A stretch of 64,000 nt of DNA from Zhihengliuella flava (GCF_015751895.1 NZ_JADOTZ010000001.1:2356001-2420000); one strand, 5' to 3'; counted from the first letter of the stretch, positions 16,676-29,287 are shown. Notes: generated by a model not told the origin, from the letters alone. Made by a program: numbers and translations.

Positions 16676-16705
16676 TTGGGCGCGACCAAATGGGCGTGCT
16701 AGGAT
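16676..16705 (+). promoter_or_regulatory. str operon promoter
   Basis: TTGGGC (16676-16681) and TAGGAT (16700-16705) are 18 bp apart. They lie downstream of the rpoC terminator and about 195 bp before rpsL, leaving a long leader. No other gene was seen in the 356-bp gap. Confidence 0.6.
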
Positions 16706-16900
16706 AAGATTAATTGTTTTTCTGTGTGGCAAAGGGACTCGGTCCGGGTTGCGGGTAAGGTGCGCAACGAATGCCACACTTTTGCACGCCTACGGTCGAT
16801 TCCGCTTCCGTTGCGTTGCGAGGAAACGACCACAAAGCGGCTCCGACGTGAACGTAGGTTGTCGGTGCTGCATGTTCACAGAAACTGAGAGGACACGAAA

Positions 16901-17275
16901 GTGCCTACTATTCAGCAGCTGGTCCGTAAGGGCCGCTCGCCGAAGGTCAATAAGACCAAGGCTCCCGCCCTTCAGGGCGACCCGATGCGCCGTGGCGTGT
17001 GCACCCGTGTGTACACGACCACCCCGAAGAAGCCGAACTCCGCCCTGCGTAAGGTTGCCCGTGTGCGCCTGTCCGGTGGCGTTGAGGTGACGGCCTACAT
17101 TCCGGGCGTCGGCCACAACCTGCAGGAGCACTCCATCGTGCTCGTTCGCGGCGGCCGTGTGAAGGATCTCCCGGGCGTGCGCTACCGCATCGTTCGCGGT
17201 GCCCTCGATACCCAGGGTGTCAAGGACCGTAAGCAGGCTCGTTCCCGCTACGGCGCAAAGAAGGAGAAGAAGTAA
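16901..17275 (+). CDS. rpsL: 30S ribosomal protein S12
   Basis: S12 (124 aa) lies at the decoding centre of the 30S subunit. The signature [13 protein letters not shown] is present, and the residues whose change gives streptomycin resistance, K43 and K88, are both wild type. The GTG start at 16901 follows GAGAGGA. It is the first gene of the str operon, and its stop codon overlaps the rpsG start by one base (TAATG), which suggests translational coupling. Confidence 0.99.
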   Translation: MPTIQQLVRKGRSPKVNKTKAPALQGDPMRRGVCTRVYTTTPKKPNSALRKVARVRLSGGVEVTAYIPGVGHNLQEHSIVLVRGGRVKDLPGVRYRIVRGALDTQGVKDRKQARSRYGAKKEKK

Positions 17276-17745
17276 TGCCTCGTAAGGGTCCTGCGCCGAA
17301 GCGCCCCCTCGTTGCTGACCCGGTCTACGGGTCCCCGCTCGTCACTCAGCTGATCAACAAGGTTCTGGTCGACGGCAAGAAGTCCACCGCCGAGCGCATC
17401 GTCTACGGTGCTCTGGCCGGTGCCGAAGCCAAGACTGGCTCTGATCCGGTGGCGACTCTCAAGAAGGCTATGGACAACGTCCGCCCGGCCCTTGAGGTTC
17501 GCTCGCGCCGCGTCGGTGGCGCCACCTACCAGGTCCCGGTCGACGTGAAGCCGGGCCGCTCCACCGCCCTGGCACTGCGCTGGCTGGTCGGCTACTCCAA
17601 GGACCGCCGCGAGAAGACGATGATCGAGCGTCTCATGAACGAGATCCTCGACGCGTCGAACGGTCTCGGTGCCGCTGTGAAGCGTCGCGAAGACACTCAC
17701 AAGATGGCCGAGTCCAACAAGGCCTTCGCTCACTACCGCTGGTAA
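17275..17745 (+). CDS. rpsG: 30S ribosomal protein S7
   Basis: S7 (156 aa) binds the 3' domain of 16S rRNA and nucleates assembly of the 30S head. The N-terminal [11 protein letters not shown] and the C-terminal NKAFAHYRW are characteristic of the family. The gene overlaps rpsL by one base. In other bacteria S7 represses its own operon; no such site was identified here. A GC-rich hairpin-forming stretch of about 84 bp separates it from fusA. Confidence 0.99.
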   Translation: MPRKGPAPKRPLVADPVYGSPLVTQLINKVLVDGKKSTAERIVYGALAGAEAKTGSDPVATLKKAMDNVRPALEVRSRRVGGATYQVPVDVKPGRSTALALRWLVGYSKDRREKTMIERLMNEILDASNGLGAAVKRREDTHKMAESNKAFAHYRW

Positions 17746-17829
17746 ATATGATGTGAGGAGGGCGGCGGCCCCCATGCCTCCGGGCTGGAGCCGCCGTCGT
17801 CCCCAGATCGACCGACAAAGGGAGACAAC

Positions 17830-19950
<2,121 letters not shown>

Positions 19951-20003
19951 TTCGTCCAACGGATCAACGACGAGCCCAAGGCTTCATGAGGAGCTACGGG
20001 TAT

Positions 20004-20038
20004 CGTGGTGGGGCGGTCGGCTAGGCCGCCCCACCACG
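20004..20038 (+). terminator. hairpin between fusA and tuf
   Basis: A perfect 13-bp stem (20004-20016 with 20026-20038) with a 9-nt loop lies 53 bp after fusA. It probably terminates or attenuates the str transcript so that tuf depends mainly on its own promoter downstream. Confidence 0.65.
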
Positions 20039-20091
20039 GGGCAGACTGAAGGGCCCGGGCATTGACGCGGGCGCTGACGGAAACCAGAAAT

Positions 20092-20121
20092 TTAGCGAAA
20101 TAAACAAGCCCACAGTAGACT
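20092..20121 (+). promoter_or_regulatory. tuf promoter candidate
   Basis: TTAGCG (20092-20097) and TAGACT (20116-20121) with 18-bp spacing lie after the fusA hairpin and about 67 bp before tuf. The -35 match is weak, but the -10 hexamer is identical to those proposed for rplN and secY. Confidence 0.5.
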
Positions 20122-20188
20122 TGCATGAGATTCGTCCACGAACCGCGTGGGCGGGGTAAGTCTTCTGAAAACGTTCTAGGAGGAACCT

Positions 20189-21379
20189 GTGGCGAAGGCA
20201 AAGTTCGAGCGGACTAAGCCGCACGTCAACATCGGCACCATCGGTCACGTTGACCACGGTAAGACCACGTTGACTGCTGCCATTTCCAAGGTGCTGGCTG
20301 ACAAGTACCCGGATCTCAACGAGCAGCGCGATTTCGGCATGATCGACTCCGCTCCGGAGGAGCGCCAGCGCGGCATCACGATCAACATCGCCCACATCGA
20401 GTACCAGACGGACGCCCGTCACTACGCTCACGTGGACGCCCCGGGTCACGCTGACTACGTCAAGAACATGATCACCGGTGCTGCTCAGATGGACGGCGCC
20501 ATCCTCGTTGTCGCCGCGACCGACGGCCCGATGGCTCAGACCCGCGAGCACGTGCTGCTGGCCCGCCAGGTTGGCGTTCCGAAGCTCCTCGTTGCGCTCA
20601 ACAAGGCTGACATGGTCGACGATGAAGAGCTTCTCGACCTCGTCGAGATGGAGGTTCGCGAGCTGCTGTCGGACCAGGAGTTCGACGGCGATGACGCTCC
20701 GGTCATCCGCGTCTCCGGCCTCAAGGCTCTTGAGGGCGACGCACAGTGGGTCAAGGCTGTTGAGGACCTCATGGAGGCCGTCGACGAGTACATCCCGACC
20801 CCGGTGCGTGACACCGACAAGCCGTTCCTGATGCCGATCGAGGACGTCTTCACGATCACCGGTCGCGGCACCGTCGTCACCGGCCGCGCCGAGCGCGGTA
20901 CCCTGAAGATCAACTCGGACGTCGAGATCGTCGGCATCCGTCCGCTGCAGAAGACCACGGTCACCGGCATCGAGATGTTCCACAAGCAGCTCGACGAGGC
21001 CTGGGCCGGCGAGAACTGCGGCCTGCTGCTTCGCGGCATCAAGCGCGAGGACGTCGAGCGCGGTCAGGTTGTTGTGGCTCCGGGTTCCATCACCCCGCAC
21101 ACCAACTTCGAGGCGAACGTCTACATCCTGTCCAAGGATGAGGGCGGCCGTCACAACCCGTTCTACTCGAACTACCGTCCGCAGTTCTACTTCCGTACCA
21201 CGGACGTCACCGGCGTTATCACGCTGCCGGAGGGCACCGAAATGGTCATGCCGGGCGACAACACTGAGATGACCGTTGAGCTCATCCAGGAAATCGCCAT
21301 GGAAGAGGGCCTCGGCTTCGCTATCCGCGAGGGTGGCCGCACCGTGGGCTCCGGCCGCGTTGTGAAGATCCTGAAGTAA
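20189..21379 (+). CDS. tuf: elongation factor Tu
   Basis: EF-Tu (396 aa) delivers aminoacyl-tRNA to the ribosome as a GTP complex. Visible motifs are GHVDHGKTT (about residues 19-27), DAPGHADY and NKAD, followed by the two beta-barrel domains at full length. The GTG start is preceded by AGGAGG with 6 nt spacing, an unusually strong ribosome site that fits very high expression. It is the only tuf copy in this window and is followed by a 17-bp terminator stem. Confidence 0.99.
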   Translation: MAKAKFERTKPHVNIGTIGHVDHGKTTLTAAISKVLADKYPDLNEQRDFGMIDSAPEERQRGITINIAHIEYQTDARHYAHVDAPGHADYVKNMITGAAQMDGAILVVAATDGPMAQTREHVLLARQVGVPKLLVALNKADMVDDEELLDLVEMEVRELLSDQEFDGDDAPVIRVSGLKALEGDAQWVKAVEDLMEAVDEYIPTPVRDTDKPFLMPIEDVFTITGRGTVVTGRAERGTLKINSDVEIVGIRPLQKTTVTGIEMFHKQLDEAWAGENCGLLLRGIKREDVERGQVVVAPGSITPHTNFEANVYILSKDEGGRHNPFYSNYRPQFYFRTTDVTGVITLPEGTEMVMPGDNTEMTVELIQEIAMEEGLGFAIREGGRTVGSGRVVKILK

Positions 21380-21414
21380 GGTTCTGACCTTAAGGATCTA
21401 GCCGTCAGGCTTTT

Positions 21415-21452
21415 CGAAGGCCCCCGCCGTCTCACGACGGCGGGGGCCTTCG
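21415..21452 (+). terminator. tuf / str operon terminator
   Basis: A perfect 17-bp GC-rich stem (21415-21431 with 21436-21452) with a TCAC loop begins 35 bp after tuf. TTTT precedes the stem and no T-tract follows it. This is among the strongest hairpins in the window. Confidence 0.85.
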
Positions 21453-21512
21453 TCGTGGGTGAGCGGGACTTTGCCCTGCGCAGTGGTGTAGCCAAGCGCA
21501 CAGCGCCTGCGA

Positions 21513-21543
21513 TTGGCGTCAGCCTCACCATCCGTGCGATACT
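21513..21543 (+). promoter_or_regulatory. S10 operon promoter candidate
   Basis: TTGGCG (21513-21518) and an extended -10, TGCGATACT (hexamer 21538-21543), are spaced 19 bp. A second -10-like hexamer, GATAAT, is at 21648-21653 without a good -35. The remaining leader (to 21904) holds the palindrome at 21722-21741 and no gene I can support. Confidence 0.4.
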
Positions 21544-21721
21544 AGACAAGTTGTTCAAGCGCCGCTCTGTGTCTTGGGTCATTCACGGCCGCCCCTTGGG
21601 TAGCTGACCGCTCGAGGCTAGACCAACAGAGATTGCGTCCCGCCCGGGATAATGCCCGGGGCAGGGTCGAATCCAACCGGCAGAGCGGACCAACGTCACA
21701 CGATCCCCAGGGCGGTCATTG

Positions 21722-21741
21722 TTTGCGAATTCGTTCGCAAA
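21722..21741. promoter_or_regulatory. palindrome in S10 operon leader
   Basis: TTTGCGAA and TTCGCAAA flank a TTCG centre, giving a perfect 8-bp inverted repeat in an otherwise GC-rich leader, about 165 bp before rpsJ. It could be a protein operator or an RNA hairpin with a UUCG loop. I do not recognise a known factor site. Confidence 0.5.
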
Positions 21742-21904
21742 GGATGCGCGACACGCCCGACTACGGGGGTCGGACCTCGGCGGGGTGAGGAACCCGGATC
21801 ATGTTTCCGGATTCAGCCCGTGCGAGGCGTGCCGATCCGTTGGAGGATCACGTCGAGGGCACAGCAACTGTACAGAGAGTGCTATCAGAAAGAGGCATGA
21901 CGCC

Positions 21905-22213
21905 ATGGCGGGACAGAAAATCCGCATCCGGCTGAAGTCGTATGACCACGAGGTCATTGACGTTTCTGCCCGGAAGATCGTTGAGACGGTCACGCGCGCA
22001 GGCGCAACCGTAGTCGGCCCCGTGCCGCTGCCAACGGAAAAGAACGTGTACTGCGTTATCCGTTCGCCCCACAAGTACAAGGACAGCCGCGAGCACTTCG
22101 AGATGCGCACTCACAAGCGCTTGATCGACATCGTCGATCCGACTCCGAAGGCCGTCGACTCGCTCATGCGTCTCGACCTGCCGGCTGATGTCAACATCGA
22201 AATCAAGCTTTAA
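21905..22213 (+). CDS. rpsJ: 30S ribosomal protein S10
   Basis: S10 (102 aa) is a head protein of the 30S subunit; in other bacteria it also acts with NusG/NusE antitermination. The ATG at 21905 gives the canonical [19 protein letters not shown] start. An upstream in-frame extension exists but covers non-conserved leader sequence. It is the first gene of the S10 operon, with a leader of roughly 360 nt if the 21513 promoter is used. Confidence 0.98.
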   Translation: MAGQKIRIRLKSYDHEVIDVSARKIVETVTRAGATVVGPVPLPTEKNVYCVIRSPHKYKDSREHFEMRTHKRLIDIVDPTPKAVDSLMRLDLPADVNIEIKL

Positions 22214-22232
22214 GGGGAGGTGCTGAGAGACT

Positions 22233-22883
22233 ATGACCGCAACCCGTAATGTCAAGGGTCTGTTGGGCACGAAGCTCGGCATGACCCAGGTGTGGGACGA
22301 GAACAACAACCTCATCCCGGTTACCGTCGTCCAGGCCGACTCGAACGTTGTCACCCAGCTGCGCAACGCCGACCGCGATGGCTACGCCGCCGTGCAGATC
22401 GGCTACGGCCAGATCGACCCGCGCAAGGTCACCAAGCCGCTGGCCGGCCACTTCGAGGCCGCAGGCGTGACGCCTCGCCGCCACGTCGTCGAGCTGCGCA
22501 CCGAGGACGCCGAGTCCTACGAGCTCGGCCAAGAACTGACCGTCGAGGCTTTCGAGGCCGGCCAGAAGGTCGACGTCGTGGGCAAGACCAAGGGTAAGGG
22601 CTTCGCCGGTGTGATGAAGCGCCACGGCTTCTCCGGCGTCGGCGCCTCGCACGGCCAGCACAAGAACCACCGCAAGCCGGGTTCCATCGGTGGAGCTTCC
22701 ACCCCGGGCCGCGTCTTCAAGGGCCTGCGCATGGCTGGCCGTATGGGCAACGTCCGTCAGACCACCTTGAACCTCACGGTTCATGGCGTGGATGCCGACA
22801 AGAACCTCCTCTTGATCAAGGGTGCCGTTCCGGGCGCCCGCGGCCAGGTCGTCCTCGTGCGCTCTGCCGTGAAGGGAGCATAA
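22233..22883 (+). CDS. rplC: 50S ribosomal protein L3
   Basis: L3 (216 aa) is an early-assembly 23S rRNA binding protein whose long loop reaches toward the peptidyl-transferase centre. The loop region with [16 protein letters not shown] and TPGRVFKG is present. The ATG follows AGGGGAGG. The gene is 4 bp from rplD in the usual S10 order. Confidence 0.99.
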   Translation: MTATRNVKGLLGTKLGMTQVWDENNNLIPVTVVQADSNVVTQLRNADRDGYAAVQIGYGQIDPRKVTKPLAGHFEAAGVTPRRHVVELRTEDAESYELGQELTVEAFEAGQKVDVVGKTKGKGFAGVMKRHGFSGVGASHGQHKNHRKPGSIGGASTPGRVFKGLRMAGRMGNVRQTTLNLTVHGVDADKNLLLIKGAVPGARGQVVLVRSAVKGA

Positions 22884-22887
22884 GCAA

Positions 22888-23493
22888 ATGGCTAACTCTG
22901 CACTGAAGGTTGATCTCCCCGCTGAGATCTTCGACGTCCAGACCAACGTTCCGCTGCTGCACCAGGTCGTCGTCGGCCAGCTGGCCGCCGCCCGCCAGGG
23001 CACGCACAAGGTGAAGACCCGCTCCGAGGTTTCGGGCACGGGTAAGAAGCCGTTCAAGCAGAAGGGCACCGGCCGCGCCCGTCAGGGCTCCATGGTGGGC
23101 CCGCATATGGCCGGCGGTGCAATTGTGCACGGACCGACCCCGCGCGACTACTCGCAGCGTACGCCGAAGAAGATGAAGGCAGCTGCTCTGCGTGGCGCCC
23201 TGTCTGATCGCGCTCGCCACGATCGCGTCCACGTCATCGAGTCCTTGGTCTCCGGCGCGAAGCCGTCCACCAAGGAAGCGCTGGCAACCCTGCGTGCTCT
23301 CACTGAGCGCAAGAACCTGCTCGTAGTCATCGATCGTGCCGATGATGTTGCCGCGCTCTCCGCGCGCAACCTCGAGAACATCCACGTCATCTACGTCGAC
23401 CAGCTCAACACCTACGATGTGCTGGTTGCCGACGATGTGGTGTTCACCAAGGCTGCCTTCGATGCCCTGGTTAACAAGGAGGAAGCCAAGTGA
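22888..23493 (+). CDS. rplD: 50S ribosomal protein L4
   Basis: L4 (201 aa) lines the peptide exit tunnel; in E. coli it also represses the S10 operon. The tunnel-loop sequence with [15 protein letters not shown] is intact, so no macrolide-resistance-type change is apparent. Its stop overlaps the GTG start of rplW by four bases. Confidence 0.99.
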   Translation: MANSALKVDLPAEIFDVQTNVPLLHQVVVGQLAAARQGTHKVKTRSEVSGTGKKPFKQKGTGRARQGSMVGPHMAGGAIVHGPTPRDYSQRTPKKMKAAALRGALSDRARHDRVHVIESLVSGAKPSTKEALATLRALTERKNLLVVIDRADDVAALSARNLENIHVIYVDQLNTYDVLVADDVVFTKAAFDALVNKEEAK

Positions 23494-23795
23494 GCGCCGC
23501 CTTCACCAAAGCTCCGCACGACGTGATCATTGCTCCCGTCGTCTCGGAAAAGAGCTACGGCTTGATCGACGAAGGTAAGTACACCTTCTTGGTCGACCCG
23601 AACTCGAACAAGACCGAAATCAAGTACGCCGTGGAGAAGATCTTCGGCGTGAAGGTTGCTTCGGTCAACACCAATAACCGTGCCGGGAAGCGCAAGCGCA
23701 CCCGCTTCGGCTGGGGCGAGCGCAACGCTACCAAGCGTGCCATCGTCTCGCTGAAGGAAGGCACGATCGACATCTTCGGCGGTCCGCTTTCCTAA
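23490..23795 (+). CDS. rplW: 50S ribosomal protein L23
   Basis: L23 (101 aa) sits at the tunnel exit and is the docking site for trigger factor and SRP in other bacteria. Conserved features are PVVSEKSY near the N-terminus and the [17 protein letters not shown] segment. It uses a GTG start that overlaps the rplD stop by 4 bp. Confidence 0.98.
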   Translation: MSAAFTKAPHDVIIAPVVSEKSYGLIDEGKYTFLVDPNSNKTEIKYAVEKIFGVKVASVNTNNRAGKRKRTRFGWGERNATKRAIVSLKEGTIDIFGGPLS

Positions 23796-23823
23796 GCGGA
23801 GACCACTTTAACGAGGAATAAAC

Positions 23824-24663
23824 ATGGCAATCCGTAAGTACAAGCCGACGACGCCGGGCCTGCGTGGCTCGTCCGTCGCCGACTTTGCAGAAATCACTCG
23901 GACCACTCCGGAAAAGTCGCTGGTTCGCCCGCTGACGAAGACCGGTGGTCGTAACAGCAGCGGCAAGATCACCACCCGGCACAAGGGTGGCGGCCACAAG
24001 CGCGCCTACCGTCTGATCGACTTCCGTCGTCATGACAAGGACGGCGTGCCGGCCAAGGTCGCTCATATCGAGTATGACCCGAACCGTACGGCTCGTATCG
24101 CTCTGCTCCACTACGTGGACGGCACCAAGCGGTACATCATCGCCCCGAACAAGCTGGTTCAGGGTGCCACCGTTGAGGCTGGCCCCAACGCTGACATCAA
24201 GCCAGGCAACAACCTGCCGCTGCGCAACATCCCGGTCGGTACCGTGATTCACGCAGTGGAGCTCCGCCCGGGTGGCGGCGCCAAGATGGCTCGTTCCGCT
24301 GGCGCTTCGATTCAGCTGGTGGCCCGTGAGGGCAAGTACGCGCAGCTGCGTCTGCCGTCCGGCGAAATCCGCAACGTTGACGTGCGCTGCCGCGCCACGG
24401 TCGGCGAGGTCGGCAACGCCGAGCAGTCGAACATCAACTGGGGTAAGGCTGGCCGTAACCGCTGGAAGGGCATCCGCCCGACCGTCCGTGGTGTGGTGAT
24501 GAACCCGGTTGATCACCCGCACGGTGGTGGTGAAGGCAAGACGTCCGGCGGCCGTAACCCGGTCAACCCGAACGGTAAGAAGGAAGGCCGCACGCGCCGT
24601 CCGAACAAGGAAAGCGACAAGCTCATTGTGCGCCGTCGCCGTACTGGCAAGAACAAGCGATAG
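23824..24663 (+). CDS. rplB: 50S ribosomal protein L2
   Basis: L2 (279 aa) is a primary 23S rRNA binding protein needed for subunit association and peptidyl transfer. The conserved [18 protein letters not shown] block and the basic C-terminus ([11 protein letters not shown]) are present. The start follows AACGAGGAATAAAC. Standard S10 operon position. Confidence 0.99.
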   Translation: MAIRKYKPTTPGLRGSSVADFAEITRTTPEKSLVRPLTKTGGRNSSGKITTRHKGGGHKRAYRLIDFRRHDKDGVPAKVAHIEYDPNRTARIALLHYVDGTKRYIIAPNKLVQGATVEAGPNADIKPGNNLPLRNIPVGTVIHAVELRPGGGAKMARSAGASIQLVAREGKYAQLRLPSGEIRNVDVRCRATVGEVGNAEQSNINWGKAGRNRWKGIRPTVRGVVMNPVDHPHGGGEGKTSGGRNPVNPNGKKEGRTRRPNKESDKLIVRRRRTGKNKR

Positions 24664-24675
24664 GAGCCTGGAAAC

Positions 24676-24957
24676 ATGCCACGCAGCCTGAAGAAAGGCC
24701 CCTTCGTCGATCAGCACCTTTACCTGAAGGTTGTTGCTGAGAACGAAAAGGGCACCAAGAACGTCATCAAGACGTGGTCCCGCCGTTCGATGATCGTGCC
24801 CGACATGCTCGGCCACACGATCGCCGTACATGACGGACGCAAGCACGTGCCGGTGTTCATCACCGAGTCGATGGTCGGGCACAAGCTCGGCGAATTCGCT
24901 CTGACGCGGACTTTCCGCAGCCACGTGAAGGACGACAAGAAGGGCAAGCGCCGCTAA
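24676..24957 (+). CDS. rpsS: 30S ribosomal protein S19
   Basis: S19 (93 aa) is a head protein contacting the A-site region and the intersubunit bridge. [12 protein letters not shown] at the start and [10 protein letters not shown] near the C-terminus are typical. The ATG follows AGGAGCC. It lies between rplB and rplV. Confidence 0.99.
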   Translation: MPRSLKKGPFVDQHLYLKVVAENEKGTKNVIKTWSRRSMIVPDMLGHTIAVHDGRKHVPVFITESMVGHKLGEFALTRTFRSHVKDDKKGKRR

Positions 24958-25012
24958 TCCCGCAAGGGACTAGCTGCACTGCACTTCTTCGATAGACGAG
25001 AGAAGGAAAGCA

Positions 25013-25378
25013 ATGGAAGCCAAGGCTATTGCGCGTCACATCCGCGTAACGCCTATGAAGGCCCGGCGCGTCGTCGACCTTGTTCGTGGCAAGCAGGCGA
25101 ACGAGGCGCTCGCGATTCTGAAGTTCGCCCCGCAGGGCGCTTCGGAGCCGGTCTACAAGGTTGTCGCTTCGGCCGTCGCCAACGCTCGCGTTGCCGCCGA
25201 CCGTGCCGGGGTTGCGTTCAACGAGGATGACCTGGTGATCAGCCAGGCCTTCGTGAACGAGGGCGCGACCATGAAGCGGTTCCAGCCGCGTGCCCAGGGC
25301 CGCGCGTACCGCATCAACAAGCGCACCAGCCACATCACCGTGGTTGTTTCAACCTCGGAGAAGGGTGGGGAGAACTAA
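25013..25378 (+). CDS. rplV: 50S ribosomal protein L22
   Basis: L22 (121 aa) contributes a long hairpin to the peptide exit tunnel. The family pattern [17 protein letters not shown] and the tunnel-loop [16 protein letters not shown] are visible. The ATG is preceded by GAGAAGGAAAG. The next gene, rpsC, starts directly after its stop codon. Confidence 0.99.
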   Translation: MEAKAIARHIRVTPMKARRVVDLVRGKQANEALAILKFAPQGASEPVYKVVASAVANARVAADRAGVAFNEDDLVISQAFVNEGATMKRFQPRAQGRAYRINKRTSHITVVVSTSEKGGEN

Positions 25379-26185
25379 ATGGGTCAGAAGATCAACCCGA
25401 ATGGATTCCGACTCGGCATCACCACCGACCACGTGTCGCACTGGTTCGCCGATTCGAACAAGGCGGGTCAGCGCTACAAGGATTTCGTCCGCGAGGACGT
25501 CAAGATCCGCGAGCTGATGACCACCGGCATGGAGCGCGCCGGCATCGCGAAGGTGGAGATCGAGCGTACGCGTGACCGCGTTCGCGTTGACATCCACACC
25601 GCCCGCCCGGGCATCGTGATCGGCCGTCGCGGCGCGGAGGCCGAGCGCATCCGCGGCGAGCTCGAGAAGCTCACGGGCAAGCAGGTTCAGCTGAACATCC
25701 TCGAGGTCAAGAACCCGGAGATCGAAGCTCAGCTGGTGGCCCAGGGCATCGCCGAGCAGCTCGCTTCCCGCGTGGCGTTCCGTCGCGCGATGAAGAAGGC
25801 CATGCAGTCCGCCATGCGCGCCGGCGCCAAGGGCATTCGTGTCCAGTGCTCCGGCCGTCTGGGTGGCGCCGAAATGTCCCGTAAGGAGTTCTACCGCGAG
25901 GGTCGCGTGCCGCTGCACACCCTGCGCGCGAACATCGATTACGGCAAGTTCGAGGCCAAGACCACCTTCGGCCGCATCGGCGTGAAGGTGTGGATCTACA
26001 AGGGCGACGTGACCGCCAAGGAGCTCGCAGCCCAGGCTGCCGCCGCTCCGGCACGTGGCCGCGGCGACCGCGGTGGTCGCGGCGGTGGCGAACGCCGTCG
26101 TCGTAACGACCGCAACACCGGCGCCAAGGTGAACACCGAGGCTAAGGCTGAGGCACCGGCTGCTGCAGAAGGAGGACAGGCGTAA
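25379..26185 (+). CDS. rpsC: 30S ribosomal protein S3
   Basis: S3 (268 aa) helps form the mRNA entry tunnel. The KH domain is shown by [14 protein letters not shown]. The last 50 or so residues form an Ala/Arg/Gly/Asp-rich tail ([20 protein letters not shown]) ending in an acidic/Ala stretch, a variable extension common in actinobacteria. It abuts rplV and overlaps rplP by one base. Confidence 0.99.
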   Translation: MGQKINPNGFRLGITTDHVSHWFADSNKAGQRYKDFVREDVKIRELMTTGMERAGIAKVEIERTRDRVRVDIHTARPGIVIGRRGAEAERIRGELEKLTGKQVQLNILEVKNPEIEAQLVAQGIAEQLASRVAFRRAMKKAMQSAMRAGAKGIRVQCSGRLGGAEMSRKEFYREGRVPLHTLRANIDYGKFEAKTTFGRIGVKVWIYKGDVTAKELAAQAAAAPARGRGDRGGRGGGERRRRNDRNTGAKVNTEAKAEAPAAAEGGQA

Positions 26186-26601
26186 TGCTGATCCCACGCC
26201 GAGTTAAGTTCCGCAAGCAGCATCACCCGAAGCGTTCGGGCGCTGCTAAGGGCGGTACCACGGTGTCCTTCGGCGAGTACGGCATTCAGGCTGAAACTCC
26301 GGCCTACGTGACGAACCGCCAGATCGAGGCCGCTCGTATTGCCATGACCCGCCACATCAAGCGTGGCGGTAAGGTCTGGATCAATATTTATCCGGACCGC
26401 CCGCTGACCAAGAAGCCGGCCGAAACCCGCATGGGTTCCGGTAAGGGTTCGCCGGAGTGGTGGGTTGCCAACGTCAAGCCGGGACGCGTGATGTTCGAGC
26501 TCTCCGGTGTCAGTGAAGAAGTGGCACGCGAGGCCCTGCGCCTGGCGATCCACAAGCTGCCGTTGAAGGCACGCATCGTGCGCCGTGAGGGTGGTGAATA
26601 A
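26185..26601 (+). CDS. rplP: 50S ribosomal protein L16
   Basis: L16 (138 aa) lies near the A-site tRNA and peptidyl-transferase centre. [17 protein letters not shown] and [14 protein letters not shown] are family hallmarks. Its start overlaps the rpsC stop (TAATG), suggesting coupled translation. Confidence 0.99.
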   Translation: MLIPRRVKFRKQHHPKRSGAAKGGTTVSFGEYGIQAETPAYVTNRQIEAARIAMTRHIKRGGKVWINIYPDRPLTKKPAETRMGSGKGSPEWWVANVKPGRVMFELSGVSEEVAREALRLAIHKLPLKARIVRREGGE

Positions 26602-26603
26602 GA

Positions 26604-26849
26604 ATGGCAATTGGATCCAAGGATCTTGCTATCGAGAAGCTGGAAGGCCAGAACAATGAGGCCCTCGTCGAGGAGCTGAAGAAGGCCAAGGAGGAGCTGT
26701 TCAACCTCCGTTTCCAGTCGGCCACCGGCCAGCTGGAGAACCACGGTCGTCTCAAGGCTGTCAAGCGCGACATCGCCCGCATCTACACGGTGCTGCGCGA
26801 GCGCGAGCTGGGCATCCGCGAAGACGCATCCGCAGAGGACGCCAAGTAA
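26604..26849 (+). CDS. rpmC: 50S ribosomal protein L29
   Basis: L29 (81 aa) is a small helical protein next to L23 at the tunnel exit. The core [20 protein letters not shown] and the downstream [12 protein letters not shown] are conserved. It follows rplP by 2 bp and overlaps rpsQ by one base. A short acidic tail extends beyond the minimal family length. Confidence 0.98.
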   Translation: MAIGSKDLAIEKLEGQNNEALVEELKKAKEELFNLRFQSATGQLENHGRLKAVKRDIARIYTVLRERELGIREDASAEDAK

Positions 26850-27139
26850 TGAGCGAGAAGGAGAACGCAGTGGCTGAGCAGGCAGAAGCCCGCGGTTACC
26901 GCAAGACCCTTCGCGGGTACGTGGTTTCCGACAAGATGCAGAAGACCATCGTCGTGGACGTGGAGGATCGCGTGAAGCACTCCCTCTACGGCAAGGTCAT
27001 GCGCCGCAACAAGAAGGTCAAGGCTCACGACGAGCAGCAGACCGCCGGCATCGGCGATCTGGTGGTTATCGCCGAGACCCGTCCGCTGTCCGCGGATAAG
27101 CGCTGGCGCTTGGTCGAGATCGTCGAGAAGGCTAAGTAA
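26849..27139 (+). CDS. rpsQ: 30S ribosomal protein S17
   Basis: S17 (96 aa) is a primary 16S rRNA binding protein. [19 protein letters not shown] and [13 protein letters not shown] identify it. The ATG at 26849 overlaps the rpmC stop; a second in-frame start, GTG at 26870, has a better spaced GAAGGAG site and would give an 89-aa product. Both could be used. It is the last gene of the S10 operon and is followed by a terminator. Confidence 0.97.
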   Translation: MSEKENAVAEQAEARGYRKTLRGYVVSDKMQKTIVVDVEDRVKHSLYGKVMRRNKKVKAHDEQQTAGIGDLVVIAETRPLSADKRWRLVEIVEKAK

Positions 27140-27171
27140 GGCCTCCCGACACCTCGATTTTTTCAGAGACG

Positions 27172-27207
27172 ACGCCGGTCCCAACCCTCAGGGGATGGGG
27201 CCGGCGT
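27172..27207 (+). terminator. S10 operon terminator
   Basis: A 12-bp stem (27172-27183 with 27196-27207, one G-T pair) with internal CCCT/GGGG pairing is followed by TGTTCT. It separates the S10 operon from the spc promoter. Confidence 0.75.
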
Positions 27208-27224
27208 TGTTCTATATCACGGGT

Positions 27225-27254
27225 TTGGTGATGGAAGCCAACATCGTCTAGACT
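27225..27254 (+). promoter_or_regulatory. spc operon promoter
   Basis: TTGGTG (27225-27230) and TAGACT (27249-27254) are 18 bp apart, immediately after the S10 terminator and about 240 bp before rplN. No gene is evident in the remaining leader. Confidence 0.65.
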
Positions 27255-27501
27255 TGTAAATCTGTGCGTTCTGCGTGCCCGGACTATCCACCCTGGTGCG
27301 CAGACATTCGTGTGAGAGCCGATTTTCGGTGAACCCACGGCATGGCCCTGGGGCATTCGCCTCGGCCCTGCCTCACTCATAGCAGCTGCCACTGAAGGCG
27401 TGCCGCGCTGTTTCGAGGTGGGGGTAAGCGCTAGTCCCGGGTGGTACATATCCGTTCCGCAAGGCTCTATTCGAGAACCAGCGAGACGACAGGAGCAAAT
27501 A

Positions 27502-27870
27502 GTGATTCAGCAGGAGTCGCGACTCAAGGTTGCTGACAACACGGGTGCCAAGGAAATCTTGACCATCCGCGTTCTCGGTGGCTCTGGCCGTCGCTACGCA
27601 GGCATCGGCGACACGATTGTCGCCACCGTCAAGGATGCAATTCCTGGCGGCAACGTTAAGAAGGGCGACGTCGTCAAGGCCGTCATCGTCCGCACGAAGA
27701 AGGAACGCCGCCGTGCGGATGGTTCCTACATCAAGTTCGACGAGAACGCAGCTGTGATCCTCAAGAATGAGGGCGAGCCGCGCGGTACCCGTATCTTCGG
27801 GCCGGTCGGGCGTGAGCTTCGCGACAAGAAGTTCATGAAGATCGTTTCGCTCGCTCCGGAGGTGCTGTAA
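27502..27870 (+). CDS. rplN: 50S ribosomal protein L14
   Basis: L14 (122 aa) contacts 16S rRNA across the subunit interface. [18 protein letters not shown] and the [12 protein letters not shown] segment are characteristic. The GTG at 27502 follows AGGAGC; an in-frame extension upstream is not conserved. First gene of the spc operon. Confidence 0.99.
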   Translation: MIQQESRLKVADNTGAKEILTIRVLGGSGRRYAGIGDTIVATVKDAIPGGNVKKGDVVKAVIVRTKKERRRADGSYIKFDENAAVILKNEGEPRGTRIFGPVGRELRDKKFMKIVSLAPEVL

Positions 27871-27873
27871 CTC

Positions 27874-28236
27874 ATGGGTGCAAAGATCAAGAAGGGTGAC
27901 CTCGTTCAGGTCATCACCGGTGCCAAGCAGGACCGGGGCGGCGACCTCGGCAAGCAGGGCAAGGTCCTGAAGGTGTTCACGGCTGAGAACCGCGTTCTCG
28001 TCGAGGGCATCAACATCATCACCAAGCACGTCAAGGCTGGTCAGAACGCCTCGGGTGCCGCCACCGGCGGCATCGAGAAGGTTGAGGCACCGCTGCACGT
28101 TTCCAACGTCGCGGTCGTTGACCCGGAGACCAACAAGCCGACCCGCGTCGGTTTCCGCGAGGAGACCGTTGAGAAGGACGGCGTGCAGAAGACCGTGCGT
28201 GTTCGCTACGCCAAGGCTTCCGGAAAGGCTCTCTAA
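27874..28236 (+). CDS. rplX: 50S ribosomal protein L24
   Basis: L24 (120 aa) initiates 50S assembly in E. coli. The KOW motif is in [20 protein letters not shown], followed by GKVLKVF and [12 protein letters not shown]. The start lies 3 bp after rplN, and the stop overlaps rplE by one base. Confidence 0.98.
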   Translation: MGAKIKKGDLVQVITGAKQDRGGDLGKQGKVLKVFTAENRVLVEGINIITKHVKAGQNASGAATGGIEKVEAPLHVSNVAVVDPETNKPTRVGFREETVEKDGVQKTVRVRYAKASGKAL

Positions 28237-28805
28237 TGACTGATGCAGCTGTGAAGATCCAGCCGCGCCTGAAGGCCAAGTACCTCTCCGAGGTCCGCGA
28301 GGCACTCCAGGGCGAGTTCAACTACGCGAACGTCATGCAGGTTCCTGGCCTGACCAAGGTCGTTGTGAACATGGGTGTCGGCGAGGCCGCCAAGGACTCC
28401 AAGCTCATTGAGGGCGCCGTCCGCGACCTGACCGCCATCACCGGCCAGAAGCCCGTGGTGACCCGTGCCCGCAAGTCCATCGCTCAGTTCAAGCTGCGTG
28501 AGGGCATGCCGATCGGTACCCACGCCACGCTGCGCGGCGACCGCATGTGGGAATTCGTTGACCGTCTCGTGACTCTGGCCCTGCCGCGTATTCGCGACTT
28601 CCGTGGCCTGAGCCCGAAGCAGTTCGACGGCAACGGCAACTACACCTTCGGTCTGACGGAGCAGGTTATGTTCCACGAGATCGACCAGGACAAGGTTGAC
28701 CGCACTCGTGGTATGGACATCACCGTGGTGACCACCGCCAAGACTGACGACGAAGGCCGTGCGCTGCTGCGCGCCCTGGGCTTCCCGTTCAAGACCGAAA
28801 ACTAG
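28236..28805 (+). CDS. rplE: 50S ribosomal protein L5
   Basis: L5 (189 aa) binds 5S rRNA and contacts P-site t[33 protein letters not shown] and [15 protein letters not shown] are conserved. Directly downstream is rpsH, with no S14 gene between, a gene order known from Micrococcus luteus. Confidence 0.99.
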   Translation: MTDAAVKIQPRLKAKYLSEVREALQGEFNYANVMQVPGLTKVVVNMGVGEAAKDSKLIEGAVRDLTAITGQKPVVTRARKSIAQFKLREGMPIGTHATLRGDRMWEFVDRLVTLALPRIRDFRGLSPKQFDGNGNYTFGLTEQVMFHEIDQDKVDRTRGMDITVVTTAKTDDEGRALLRALGFPFKTEN

Positions 28806-28868
28806 AAACACTACGTTGCAGGTCCGCCGCAGTAGCGGATACCACAACGAGGAAGGGCAGAAGCCCAC

Positions 28869-29267
28869 ATGACTATGACAGATCCTGTCGCAGATATGCT
28901 GACTCGTCTGCGCAACGCCAACTCGGCTTTCCACGACTCGGTGACCATGCCGTCGTCGAAGCTGAAGATTCGCGTTGCGGAGATCCTGAAGCGTGAAGGC
29001 TACATCGCCGAGTACGTGGAAGAGGCAGCAGAGGTTGGCAAGAAGCTGACCATCACCCTGAAGTTCGGCCCGAACCGCGAGCGTTCCATCGCTGGCCTGC
29101 GCCGCATTTCGAAGCCGGGCCTGCGCGTGTACGCGAAGTCCAATAACCTCCCGCACGTATTGGGCGGCCTCGGCATTGCCATCCTGTCCACGTCCTCCGG
29201 TCTGCTCACGGACCGCCAGGCAGCCAAGAAGGGTGTGGGTGGGGAAGTCCTCGCCTACGTCTGGTAA
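28869..29267 (+). CDS. rpsH: 30S ribosomal protein S8
   Basis: S8 (132 aa) binds the central domain of 16S rRNA and, in E. coli, regulates the spc operon. [14 protein letters not shown] and the C-terminal [19 protein letters not shown] are family hallmarks. A 63-bp gap separates it from rplE; the ATG follows GAGGAAGGGCAG. Confidence 0.99.
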   Translation: MTMTDPVADMLTRLRNANSAFHDSVTMPSSKLKIRVAEILKREGYIAEYVEEAAEVGKKLTITLKFGPNRERSIAGLRRISKPGLRVYAKSNNLPHVLGGLGIAILSTSSGLLTDRQAAKKGVGGEVLAYVW

Positions 29268-29287
29268 CGGGAAGGGAGAACAGACAC

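Noticed and set aside
21719-21904. Upstream extension of rpsJ
   Set aside because: Covers the leader palindrome and has no conserved residues; the family start is the ATG at 21905.
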